This document shows positions 52,718 through 61,420 of a stretch of 64,000 nt of DNA, in pieces. The stretch spans positions 1-64,000 of the forward strand of contig NZ_KZ559483.1 in NCBI RefSeq assembly GCF_002850745.1, written 5' to 3'. A program made the translations under genes and the position numbers. How positions within the stretch are numbered: position 1 is the first letter of the stretch; each line of letters begins with the position of its first letter. A model generated the notes under the pieces. That model worked only from the letters and a program-made list of their open reading frames with translations, did not search any database and had not been told where the DNA came from. Source of the stretch: Nonomuraea indica. Lineage in GTDB: Bacteria > Actinomycetota > Actinomycetes > Streptosporangiales > Streptosporangiaceae.

Positions 52718-53293
52718 TCACCTCCGGCTGCCTGACAGGTGAGCCAGCAGCATGTCCAGCGGTCGCGGCACGCGATCGGGATCGAGTGCCGCGACGAGCG
52801 GGCCGGAGTAGCGGATCTTGCGGCCGCTGCCGGACCCCATGAACCGGCGCAGCTGGTCGTGGGTGGCGCTGCCGCGCCACGCGGGTTGCCTCTGGAGCGT
52901 ACGGAACGAGCCGAGCTCGCCCTCGGCATCGACGACGCGCTCGACCGCGGCGGTGCCGAGGGCGCGGATCAGCTCGTCCTCCAGGTCGGCGACACACACG
53001 AAGAACCCGAGCGCCTCCAGGTCGCTCCGGCTGAGACCGGATCCGAACCCGGCACGTTCGAGACTCCTCCGGAAGTCGCCCTCCTCCCCGGCGTCGCACA
53101 GTCCGGCCAGCCGGAGATCGCGACCGGCAGGGCCGAACCTGCCGATGTACGTCCCGATGTTCGTGGCACCGCCCATCGCCACGACGGAGATGCCTTCGGC
53201 CGCCAGGTCCCGGCCACGGCGCCCGGCCAGCGCCTCGATGGCCGACTTGTCGCTGGCGCCCTCGACCAGGACCACGGTGTGCGTGTCGTTCAC
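52718..53293 (-). CDS. Standalone TOPRIM-domain protein
   Basis: This 191-aa protein begins with a TOPRIM-like motif, HTVVLVEGASDKSAIEAL (the catalytic Glu), followed by a central GLCDAGEEGDF (DxD-type acidic pair position). This resembles the TOPRIM half of OLD-family nucleases, but no ATPase part is present. Such lone TOPRIM proteins occur in defence and mobile DNA. The GTG start at 53293 is preceded by GGCTGGGC. It is divergent from the toxin-like gene at 53507. Confidence 0.65.
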   Translation of the reverse strand: MNDTHTVVLVEGASDKSAIEALAGRRGRDLAAEGISVVAMGGATNIGTYIGRFGPAGRDLRLAGLCDAGEEGDFRRSLERAGFGSGLSRSDLEALGFFVCVADLEDELIRALGTAAVERVVDAEGELGSFRTLQRQPAWRGSATHDQLRRFMGSGSGRKIRYSGPLVAALDPDRVPRPLDMLLAHLSGSRR

Positions 53294-53506
53294 GCGCCCA
53301 GCCTCGCACCGAACCCGCCGGGCATTCATCCCCTTTTGTGCCGCAGACCACGCCGCCGTACCGGATACCGGCTCTGGAGACACATTCCGCCGGCGGGGCC
53401 GATCCGTTAGAGTTGCGTGATCGTTTGTTGTGGATCATGGGGTTGAGTAGTCATCGCCGACGATCTGTCCCCCGCCGGGGCACTGCGATTCCACCCGGAG
53501 ATCTGG

Positions 53507-55384
53507 GTGGGCGCGGGGAAAGGCGTCCGGGAGGCCGCCGACCAGCTGGCCCGGGCCGTGGACGCGTTCTGCCGGGCGATGGACGAGCGGCCCTTCGGTC
53601 AGGACGACCTGGGCCGGGCGTTGCTGGAGGGCCATGCCGAGGCCGGCGTGCCGGGGTTCGCCCGCTACCGTGACGACCTGCTGAAAGATCTGGTCGCGGC
53701 GGTGAACCTGCTGCGCGGGATGGCGGCCGCGTTGGTCGTCACCGGGGAGAGGTACGCCACCGCCGAGGCGGCCAACCTCGGGACCCCGTACGCGGCGCCG
53801 TGCCCGGATTGGCTGAAGGATCCGGAAGCGTACAAGCCTGAGCTGGGCCCGAGCGGTCTGCCGACGACGACGCCGCCACCTGACCTCGTGAGCCAGGCGA
53901 TCTGGTTCCTCGAGTCCGTGGGAGTCGGCTCCGCGTGGCCGGATGCCGACCTCGACGGTGTGACACGGCTGCGCGATGCCGCGTCGGCACTGGAGCGTGT
54001 GGTCGGCGACGTCCAGGAGCAGGTCGCCGGGCAGGCCGGGCGCGTGACCGGGGCCGGGTCCGGGCCGGCCACCGCCGTGTTCGGACGGGCCGCGCGGGTG
54101 GTGCACGGCGAGAAGGGGCACCTGGCGGACCTGCGGCGGCGGTGCGAGCATCTCGCCTCCTGCGGCCAGGTCGCCCATGACGCCATCGTCAAGGCCAGAT
54201 GGCAGTTCGTGGCATGCGCGATGTTCGTGCTCACTCTGATGCTCCTCGCGAAGCTCCTGGCTCCCCGTCTCGGCCCGCTCCTCGACGTGGTGGTGAAAAG
54301 GGTCCTCCGAGCCGAGGGCCTGGCACTCCGGATCATCCTGCTGATCATCAGGCAGGCCGCGCTGGGCGCGATGTACTCCGGCGGGCTGGGCGCGATCGAC
54401 CAGCTGTTCACCACCGGCGACATCGACGCGGCGAGGCTGGTTCGGGACATGTGTCACGGAGCGCTCGCCGGCGGCCTGATGGCAGGTGCGCACGCCGCGC
54501 TGCCCGCGCTCCTGCGCCGAGGCGGACCCGCGTTGACCGGCCTGGCCGAGGCCATGGAGTCGGCCACCTGGGAGCGGGCGTTCTCCCGGGTCCTGGCCGG
54601 CGGGGCGGTGAGCACCACTGTGCTGGCCGCCACGGGATGGGCCGGCGGCGCCGGCTGGGACTGGAAGCATGCCGCTGAGATGGGTTTCGGCATGGCCGTT
54701 CTCAGCACCGGCGCGGCCATGGCCTCCCGAGCCTGGCCCGCGCCGGGCTATGCGAGCCTGACCGGCAGAGCCTGGAAACAGAGCCCGGCCAAGCGTTGGC
54801 ATGACGTCAAGTGGGCCTTGGGGATTCTCGCGATCACCGCCCCCGCGGTCTCCGCCTTCGCGCTCGCGAAGTTCGCCGAGGACAGAAGGAATCCCTTCTT
54901 CCTCCAGAAACGGGTCGGCCAGTTCGGCCGCGAGTTCTTCATGGCCAAGGGCCGTTCGATGAGCACGACCGAGGGCAAGGACAGCAGCCTCGGCTCATCG
55001 GATTCGCGGCGTACGAAGGTCGGCGAGGTATGGGCGAAGACCAGCCTCGACGAATTCGTCCAACTTGCTTACAACGTCCTCTACAAAGGCAACATGTCGG
55101 TCATCAACGACCGGCCGCTCCTGCAGGCCACCAGGCAGGAGACCATACAGGCCCTCGGCCCCACCCTCGGTCCGCGCTGGAACGAAGCGGATCTCGCCGG
55201 GAAGCCCGGGTTGTTCGGCCCGTTCCCCAACAAGATCGTCGAGCTCGGTCTCACACCGAAGACGGCCGCGTTCGACCTCCAACGCGGCCACACCGGCATC
55301 TGGCACGACAAGACCGCGAGCCTGCGTTCGGACCGGAACATCCTTTGGGAGTTCATCACCACCTACGTGAAGCGCATCTCCTGA
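53507..55384 (+). CDS. Polymorphic-toxin-like protein with phosphoglycosyl transferase C-terminus
   Basis: This 625-aa protein has an N-terminal WXG/T7-effector-like helical region (1 to about 100). A central region like those of type VII polymorphic toxins follows (QAALGAMYSGGLGAIDQLFT, GDIDAARLVRDMCHGAL, hydrophobic helices). The C-terminal 430-625 matches bacterial sugar transferases: KRWHDV plus a membrane helix, FFLQKRVGQFGREFF, KGRSM, SLDE (D515/E516, the catalytic pair) and YNVLYKGNMSVINDRPLL. The GTG has GGAG 6 nt upstream. Upstream codons are open to 53447 and look coding, so a longer N-terminus is possible. Conserved Gly/Pro in GDMSLVGPRP are changed. Confidence 0.75.
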   Translation: MGAGKGVREAADQLARAVDAFCRAMDERPFGQDDLGRALLEGHAEAGVPGFARYRDDLLKDLVAAVNLLRGMAAALVVTGERYATAEAANLGTPYAAPCPDWLKDPEAYKPELGPSGLPTTTPPPDLVSQAIWFLESVGVGSAWPDADLDGVTRLRDAASALERVVGDVQEQVAGQAGRVTGAGSGPATAVFGRAARVVHGEKGHLADLRRRCEHLASCGQVAHDAIVKARWQFVACAMFVLTLMLLAKLLAPRLGPLLDVVVKRVLRAEGLALRIILLIIRQAALGAMYSGGLGAIDQLFTTGDIDAARLVRDMCHGALAGGLMAGAHAALPALLRRGGPALTGLAEAMESATWERAFSRVLAGGAVSTTVLAATGWAGGAGWDWKHAAEMGFGMAVLSTGAAMASRAWPAPGYASLTGRAWKQSPAKRWHDVKWALGILAITAPAVSAFALAKFAEDRRNPFFLQKRVGQFGREFFMAKGRSMSTTEGKDSSLGSSDSRRTKVGEVWAKTSLDEFVQLAYNVLYKGNMSVINDRPLLQATRQETIQALGPTLGPRWNEADLAGKPGLFGPFPNKIVELGLTPKTAAFDLQRGHTGIWHDKTASLRSDRNILWEFITTYVKRIS

Positions 55385-55432
55385 CCCCGACGGCGACGAG
55401 CCCCGGTCACACAGGTGGGACAGTCATCCAGA

Positions 55433-56674
55433 TCAGAAGTACTTCGAGGTCAGGTCGGTGGTGGGCCAGGAGGACACGGTGACCTTGTTCATGTCGTCGT
55501 CGATCCCGTCGTAGTCGAGTGAGCCGCTCTCCTCGCGCCGGTTGAACAGCAGGGCGTAGCTGAACCCGTTCTGCAGCCGCGCCAGGTAGGCGAACGTGCC
55601 CGGCATCGAGCCGTTGTGCCAGGTGTTGAGGTGGCCGGTGACCTGGCGGCACCACCAGCCGCCGCCGTACCAGGAGCCGTACTCGTTGACACCGATCTCC
55701 GGCTTGGCCACCAGCTTGGCGATCGAGGTCGAGCTCAGCACGGTGCCCGGCCGGTCGAACGCGAGGGCCCAGCGGACCAAGTCCACGGCCGAGGCCAGCC
55801 AGCCGCCGTTGGCGTCCTGGTTGGGCATGTTGAAGCCGCCGTAGGGGTACGGGACGGTGGTGCCGGAGGTGTCGAGCACGGTCTTGTTCGTGTACTGCGA
55901 CTCGTACCCGACCTCGCCGGGCGCGGCCTCGCTCCTGAGGCTCCTGCCGAGCCGCATGCGCGTGATGCCGAGCGGCTGCAGCAGCTTGGTCTGGACGTAC
56001 GTCTCGTAGGGCTGCCCGGACACCTTCTCGATGATGCGGCCGAGCAGCAGGTACCCGTAGTTGCTGTAGGCCATCTTGGTGCCCGGGGCGTGATCGAGCG
56101 GGCGGGCGGTGGCGTACCGGATGATGTCGTCATGTCCGATCGGCAGCGGCACGTCGAGCGCGGCCGAGATGGTGTGGTCCAGCCAGAGCTGGTCCTTGGA
56201 GACGTCGCGGTCCCAGCCACCGAGGTGCTGCATGAGGCGGAGCACGGTGACCTGCTCCATCCGGGCGTCGGCCGGGGTGAGGCCGAGCAACTGGGTGACC
56301 TTGGCCGACAGGCTCAGCCTGCCGTCCTGGACCAGGCGCATGACGGCGGCCGAGGTGATGTTCTTGCTCAGGCTGGCGATCCGGAACAACGACGTCGGCG
56401 ACGGGACGGGCACCGCCCGGGAATAGTCGTCGTAGGAGTAGCCGCGCGCGAGCAGGATCTTGCCGTTCTTCATGATGGCCAGCTGCGCCGCCCTGATCCG
56501 GCGGTCCCGCACGAACTTCTTGAGCAGGTTGTCGTACCCCGCCAGTTGCGTCGGCGCGGTTCCCACCGCGCGTACGACCGGAAGGGGGGCGTTCGCCGCC
56601 GCCTGCGCCGGTCGCCCGGCGATCAGCGCCGCCGGTGCTGCCGCGAGAAGAGCCCTGCGGGAAAGGCCCGTCAC
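55433..56674 (-). CDS. Secreted serine hydrolase, class C beta-lactamase fold
   Basis: This 413-aa protein has a twin-arginine-like signal (SRRALLAAAPAALIAG). The penicillin-binding fold shows SxxK in RIASLSKNIT, YxN in MAYSNYGYL and a C-terminal HNGSMPG replacing KTG. Family members are DD-peptidases, esterases or beta-lactamases, and the HxG form often means esterase/peptidase. The GTG start is at 56674. It converges on the toxin-like gene and could belong to that island, but no link is proven. Confidence 0.82.
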   Translation of the reverse strand: MTGLSRRALLAAAPAALIAGRPAQAAANAPLPVVRAVGTAPTQLAGYDNLLKKFVRDRRIRAAQLAIMKNGKILLARGYSYDDYSRAVPVPSPTSLFRIASLSKNITSAAVMRLVQDGRLSLSAKVTQLLGLTPADARMEQVTVLRLMQHLGGWDRDVSKDQLWLDHTISAALDVPLPIGHDDIIRYATARPLDHAPGTKMAYSNYGYLLLGRIIEKVSGQPYETYVQTKLLQPLGITRMRLGRSLRSEAAPGEVGYESQYTNKTVLDTSGTTVPYPYGGFNMPNQDANGGWLASAVDLVRWALAFDRPGTVLSSTSIAKLVAKPEIGVNEYGSWYGGGWWCRQVTGHLNTWHNGSMPGTFAYLARLQNGFSYALLFNRREESGSLDYDGIDDDMNKVTVSSWPTTDLTSKYF

Positions 56675-57141
56675 TTATGCCCCTAACGTCACATCCGATA
56701 CTTCGGTCACACATCTTACGGATGTCACGGTCGAAGGCGAAGCGGACGACAGGCCCGGCGACCAGCACCCCTGCGCCCCCACCCCCGGCCTCCGGAGGGG
56801 CTCCACCGCCACGCTCCTCCTCGCCGACGTGCTCCAGGCCGTTCAGGCATCGGCGGCGGACATCTCCGCTCAGACGACCACCGAGTAGCCGGAGCCGCGC
56901 TGTGGCGCGGGTCCACTTCTGGAGCGTCGCCATTGGTTGTGCCCTTATATCCTGCACGCTTGTTCAGGGCTTTTTCGTACAGGCGCTCCCTCTGCGTCCA
57001 GCTCGAATGGGACGCGCGCGAAGAAGGTTCTCCGCATAAAATCAAAAGGGCAGCAACCGGCCAGGCCACCCCGTATGGGGGAGACGGCTGTGCAATCAGC
57101 TTCGTCGGGGAAATGCGGGTCAATCGGATGGGTGGTTTGCC
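56675..57141. other. Gap before the NACHT gene
   Basis: The region 56900-57140 is AT-richer than the rest of the window. A frame ending at 56888 (LLLADVLQAVQASAADISAQ then TTTE and a stop) looks partly coding and could be the end of a degraded gene; I cannot name it. No other feature is clear. Confidence 0.4.
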
Positions 57142-59505
57142 GTGGTTTATCGGCGCGGTCCTGCAGGCCGCTGGGTGCTCCTGCTCTTGATTGCCGCAAT
57201 AATCACACTTCTGCTCTGGGTGGCCCTGACCGTTCTCAACAAGGGAATGGATGCCGGCGACCATGTCGCGGGAGTCGCTTCCGCCGTCTTCGCCGCGACG
57301 GCCCTGTACCTCCAGGTTCGATCGACCCAGTCACAGTCGCAGTCACAGTCACGTCCAGACGCGGCTGACACGGACATACGGGTCGAGTCCACGGCCCGCC
57401 TTCTGGCCCTGCGCGTGCAGGAAATCAGCCAACAGGAGGAACGAAACTGGCGTATCGGCGATCCGTGGGCACTGCGGGTGCGATGGCGCACCGCCTCTGA
57501 TGACGTGGTCGACCGCTGGGACGACATCCAGGCCTTCGCGGCCGACGGCGGTGACAGACCTCTGCCGCCGACCGGCGATCTCCCCGGCGTCCACAGCTTC
57601 TACCAGAGTGTTCCCACCGGCCGCCTCGTCATCATCGGCCGGGCAGGGGCGGGCAAGACCGTACTCGCCCACCGGCTGATCCTGGAGTGTTTCAACCACC
57701 CTGGGGATTCGCTCCGCGTACCGGTGTTGTTCAGCCTCGGCGACTGGGATCCGAGCCGCACCGGCCTGCACGACTGGCTGGCCGACCGGCTCATCGGCGA
57801 CTACGCCTTCCTGGAGGGTGTCGACGCCACCGGGACCGCGTTGGCCAGAGTGCTGCTGGAGAGCGGGCGGATCCTGCCGGTGCTGGACGGCTTCGACGAG
57901 ATCCAGCACCGTCACCGCGGTGCGGCCATCAGCGAGCTCAGCCGTTTCGACGGGCCACTGATCCTCACCACCCGGCCTGACGAATACGCGGCCGCCGTCA
58001 GTGCCACCAGAGCGCTCAGCAGAGCTGCCGCCATCGAGCTCGAAGACCTCACCCTCGACGAGGCCCAGCGCTACCTGCAGGCTGTCAGCGGCAAGACCCG
58101 CGCCGCCCAATGGGCGTCGGTCTTCTCGCACGTGCGCACCTGTCCCGACGACGTCACCAGCCGGAATCTCACCGCGGCCCTGAGCACACCGCTGCTGGTC
58201 ATGCTCACCCGTACCATCTACAACGACACACCACACGACAACCCCACCGACCTGCTCGACGGCGGCCGGTTCCCCACCCAGGACGCGCTCGAAGAGCACC
58301 TTTTCAGCGCTTACCTCACCGCCCTCTACGACCCACGCCGCGCAGTCCGGTCCGGCACCGGGAAAGCGACCTGGACCGACCACCAAGCCCGGCGCTGGCT
58401 CGGCCATCTCGCCGGCCACCTCGCCCGGCTCGACACACAGGACCTCACCTGGTGGCGACTCGACGCCACCCTCCGCCGCCGCACTCGCGTGCTCGTCACC
58501 GGCCTCGTGGCCATGCTGGCGGGTGGGATCGTGGGCGTAGTGAGTTACGTCGTCGCCATGTATCTGTCCGGGTCGCGGGTCGGAGGGTCCCAGTTCCGTG
58601 AAGGACTGCTGGAGATGGGAACCGGCCTCGTCGCGGGCCTCGCCGCCGGGCTCCTGAACGAGACGAGGGTCGGACGCCGAGGCACCGGCCGGAGCCCCGA
58701 ACGGCTGCGCCTGGGTCCTCACCGGCGACCCGTCCTCGCCCGCTCGCGGGTTCTGCACGGGATCGGCGCCGAACTCGTCGTCGGGTTCTCGGCCGCTCTC
58801 GTGTTCTCGCTCGCCTCGTGGCTTGTCTGGGGCTTCGCGTACGACGACTTCTCGAATCCTTCCGCCGGACGTTTCGTGCAGGCCTTCGCGCCGTGGCTGA
58901 ACACCTGGCTTCCCGACACAGGCGCACCCACCTACGTGGCGGCCGGTCTCGTGCTCGGCTTCCTGGTCGGGATCTCGTACGCGTTCGTGAACGCGGTCGT
59001 GTACGTGTTCAGCGGGCCGAACGACCGGAGTTCCGCGGTGAGTCCCTGGGACCTGCTGACCACGGACCGTGGGGTGACGCTCTTCCGCGTCGGCATGGTC
59101 GGATTCGCGGTCTTCCTGGTGAACTTCGTCCTGGTGGGCAATCAGTACGGCACCTTCCCGAGTGAGGCGTTCGTGAGGCAGGGCCTCCTCTACGGCTTGC
59201 TCTACGGCTCCTTCGCCGCGCTGACCCGGCTCGTCCTCTCGGCGTGGGGACGCTGGCTGCTCTTCGCACGCTTGTGGCTCCCGCTCTCCGGCCGGCTGCC
59301 GTGGCGGCCGAAGCTCTTCCTCGATGACGCCTACGACCGAGGCGTGCTGCGGCAGTCCGGCGCCGGGTACCAGTTCCGCCACGTCAGGCTCCGCGACCAT
59401 CTCGTCGACCAGCACCGTGCCCAAGACCGCGGCATCCCAGAAGAGCCGGCTCCCCGTACGCCAGATGACCACACGACTGAGCGCGAAGCGCCGAAACCCG
59501 TCTGA
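57142..59505 (+). CDS. Membrane NACHT-domain NTPase
   Basis: This 787-aa protein has a first TM helix (about 10-35), a NACHT ATPase at about 155-330 and a helical region. Its C-terminal half has about six TM helices (450-730) and ends in a charged tail. NACHT motifs are Walker A VIIGRAGAGKTVLAHRL, Walker B ILPVLDGFDEI with the extra acids, and PLILTTRPDEYAA (sensor). Membrane NACHT proteins are common in actinomycetes, and bacterial NACHT proteins include antiphage defence factors. The GTG at 57142 is preceded by GGGTGG. Confidence 0.85.
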   Translation: MVYRRGPAGRWVLLLLIAAIITLLLWVALTVLNKGMDAGDHVAGVASAVFAATALYLQVRSTQSQSQSQSRPDAADTDIRVESTARLLALRVQEISQQEERNWRIGDPWALRVRWRTASDDVVDRWDDIQAFAADGGDRPLPPTGDLPGVHSFYQSVPTGRLVIIGRAGAGKTVLAHRLILECFNHPGDSLRVPVLFSLGDWDPSRTGLHDWLADRLIGDYAFLEGVDATGTALARVLLESGRILPVLDGFDEIQHRHRGAAISELSRFDGPLILTTRPDEYAAAVSATRALSRAAAIELEDLTLDEAQRYLQAVSGKTRAAQWASVFSHVRTCPDDVTSRNLTAALSTPLLVMLTRTIYNDTPHDNPTDLLDGGRFPTQDALEEHLFSAYLTALYDPRRAVRSGTGKATWTDHQARRWLGHLAGHLARLDTQDLTWWRLDATLRRRTRVLVTGLVAMLAGGIVGVVSYVVAMYLSGSRVGGSQFREGLLEMGTGLVAGLAAGLLNETRVGRRGTGRSPERLRLGPHRRPVLARSRVLHGIGAELVVGFSAALVFSLASWLVWGFAYDDFSNPSAGRFVQAFAPWLNTWLPDTGAPTYVAAGLVLGFLVGISYAFVNAVVYVFSGPNDRSSAVSPWDLLTTDRGVTLFRVGMVGFAVFLVNFVLVGNQYGTFPSEAFVRQGLLYGLLYGSFAALTRLVLSAWGRWLLFARLWLPLSGRLPWRPKLFLDDAYDRGVLRQSGAGYQFRHVRLRDHLVDQHRAQDRGIPEEPAPRTPDDHTTEREAPKPV

Positions 59506-59508
59506 CAT

Positions 59509-59601
59509 GCGAAACGCAAGGGTCGTCGGCCGCGATATGACAAGCTGGCGGTCCGCTATGAGGCGACCGTCCTCATCGCTGCCATCAACGAGTGGCTGTG
59601 A
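59509..59601 (+). pseudogene. IS5-family transposase C-terminal remnant
   Basis: The plus-strand frame reads AKRKGRRPRYDKLAVRYEAT then VLIAAINEWL and a stop. This is the typical C-terminus of IS5-type (IS427/IS1373-like) transposases. No upstream transposase body exists; the NACHT gene ends 3 bp before it. It marks a recombination or IS-mediated rearrangement next to the NACHT gene. Confidence 0.8.
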
Positions 59602-59621
59602 TCAGCACCTTCACAGGGGTG

Positions 59622-60587
59622 CTACGCGACCCTGACCACGTACTTGCCCTGGACGCCGCCCGCCTCCAGCGCCCGGTGCGCCGCTGCTGTCTCCTCCAGG
59701 GGGAAGACCGTGTCCACCGCGGGGCTCAGCTTGCCCTCGACCACATGGCGGGCGAGGTCGTCGAAGTCCGCCCGCGTGGGGTTGCCGCTGAAGAAGCGCA
59801 CCCGGCCGTGTCCGTGGACCGTGCTGACCGCGAGGTACCCGAGCGACGCAGCGGGCCGTTTCAGGTCAAAGGCGATGGTGACCATGCGCCCGCCGGAATT
59901 CAGTAGGCGCCGGAAGGCCCGCAGGTCGGTCCCCACGGTGTCCAGGACCACGTCGAAGCGGCCCAGTTCCGCCGGCCGCACAGTCCGGTGGTCGACAGCC
60001 TTGTGCGCGCCGAGCCCGCGGACGAAGTCGAGGTTGGCTGCGCGGGCGAGGGCCGTGACCTCGGCGCCGTACGCCCGTCCGAGCTGGACGGCGGCGTTGC
60101 CGACACCGCCCGCCGCGCCCCGGACGAGGAGTCGTTCGCCGGGGCGCAGCCCGGCTTTGTCCCGCAGCGCGGTGATGGCCGTGGTGGCCACCGGCAGCGC
60201 GGCGGCGTCCACCAGGTCAAGGCCGTCGGGGAGTCGGCCGACCTGCTCGGCGGGCACGGTCACGTACTCGGCGGCGCTGCCGAACCCGGAGGTGCGGCCC
60301 AAGACCCCCCATACGCGGTCGCCGGCCGCGAACCGTGTGACTCCGGCACCCAGCGTGGCGACCTCGCCGGTGAAGTCCAAGCCGACGCGCTTGGGGAATT
60401 TCCGGCCGGTCAGGAGGCGGAGACGGCCGGCACGGGCTGCCAGTTCGCCGCCGTTGACGCTGAACGCGCGCACCTGCACAAGGACCTCGCCGTGGGCCGG
60501 CTCGGGGCGTGGCACGCGGCCCGCGTAGAGCACATCGGGGCCGCCGTAGCGGTCGTAGAGCACTGCCTTCATCATGCGGTCGTTCAT
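59622..60587 (-). CDS. Zinc-independent MDR/quinone-oxidoreductase-like dehydrogenase
   Basis: This 321-aa medium-chain dehydrogenase has AVLYDRYGGPDVLYAG at the start, GEVLVQVRAFSVNGGE, GLDFTGEVATLGAGVTRF and the Rossmann RGAAGGVGNAAVQLGRAYGAEV. It ends in GKLSPAVDTVFPLEETAAAHRALE. It lacks the zinc ligands, so it is of the quinone-reductase type, using NADPH. GGCGGA lies upstream of the ATG at 60587. It is divergent from a TetR gene with a palindrome between, the common setting for an inducible oxidoreductase. Confidence 0.87.
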   Translation of the reverse strand: MNDRMMKAVLYDRYGGPDVLYAGRVPRPEPAHGEVLVQVRAFSVNGGELAARAGRLRLLTGRKFPKRVGLDFTGEVATLGAGVTRFAAGDRVWGVLGRTSGFGSAAEYVTVPAEQVGRLPDGLDLVDAAALPVATTAITALRDKAGLRPGERLLVRGAAGGVGNAAVQLGRAYGAEVTALARAANLDFVRGLGAHKAVDHRTVRPAELGRFDVVLDTVGTDLRAFRRLLNSGGRMVTIAFDLKRPAASLGYLAVSTVHGHGRVRFFSGNPTRADFDDLARHVVEGKLSPAVDTVFPLEETAAAHRALEAGGVQGKYVVRVA

Positions 60588-60647
60588 CGTTCCGCCTTTG
60601 CCGCCGAGGGCCGTACAGGGGTCTGGCATCGACCGTAAGCTCTTAAG

Positions 60648-60663
60648 CGGACGCAATCGTCCG
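60648..60663. promoter_or_regulatory. Candidate TetR operator
   Basis: CGGACG-CAAT-CGTCCG is a perfect palindrome between the divergent MDR and TetR genes. AA/TT pairs extend it by two bases at each end after one mismatch. Confidence 0.6.
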
Positions 60664-60685
60664 TTTGGGCCGGAAGTGAGAGACA

Positions 60686-61372
60686 GTGACAGCGGAATCC
60701 TCTCGGATCACAGCCCGGGACGGGGTGCGGGCGGACGCCCGGCGCAACCGGGAGCGCATCCTCGTCGCCGCCCGTGCGGTCTTCGCGGAGCATGGGATCG
60801 ACGCCCCGATGGCGACTGTGGCCCGTCGTGCAGGGGTCGGCGTGGCGACGCTGTACCGGCATTTCCCGACCCGGGACGCTCTGGTGCGGGGTGCGTTCGC
60901 GCAGCAGATGGAGACCTGCGCGCGGGCGCTCACCGAGGCTCTGGCCGCCCCTGACCCGTGGCAGGGCTTCCAGCAGCTGGTTGAGACGGTCTGCGCTCTG
61001 CAACGGGAGGAACGCGGGTTCCCAGCTGCATTCGTCGCGGCCTTCCCGGAAAGCACGTCGGAACACGCGCAGTCCCGGCAACGAGCCGAGCGGGACCTCA
61101 CGACCCTGGTACGCAGGGCCCAGGCGTCGGGCGCGCTGCGGGCCGATTTTCACCCTTCCGACCTCGCCGTGGTCCTGTTGGCACACTGCGGTCTGGTGAC
61201 CGCCCTACCGGATGATGGTGCAGCGTCCCAGCGCCTGGTGGCCTATCTGCTCCAGTCGTTCCGGACCGACACGGCCAACAAACCGCTGCCTCCGCCGACC
61301 ACGCTGACACTGCGCAGCCTCCCGATCGCAACTGACAGTACCGGCCCATCTCGCTGCCCCGATCCCAGGTGA
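60686..61372 (+). CDS. TetR family regulator
   Basis: This 228-aa regulator has an HTH (APMATVARRAGVGVATLYRHFPTRDALV) and a C-terminal domain of the TetR_C_33/SbtR type (EALAAPDPWQGFQQLVETVCAL). It is divergent from the MDR gene and probably represses it through the palindrome at 60648. The last 35 residues are Pro/Thr-rich and look like an extended tail. A GTG start is used, with GAGAG just upstream. Confidence 0.86.
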   Translation: MTAESSRITARDGVRADARRNRERILVAARAVFAEHGIDAPMATVARRAGVGVATLYRHFPTRDALVRGAFAQQMETCARALTEALAAPDPWQGFQQLVETVCALQREERGFPAAFVAAFPESTSEHAQSRQRAERDLTTLVRRAQASGALRADFHPSDLAVVLLAHCGLVTALPDDGAASQRLVAYLLQSFRTDTANKPLPPPTTLTLRSLPIATDSTGPSRCPDPR

Positions 61373-61420
61373 GAGAGCGCTTGAGACGGGCCGGTAGTCT
61401 TTCCATGGTCTTCCAGCTGG

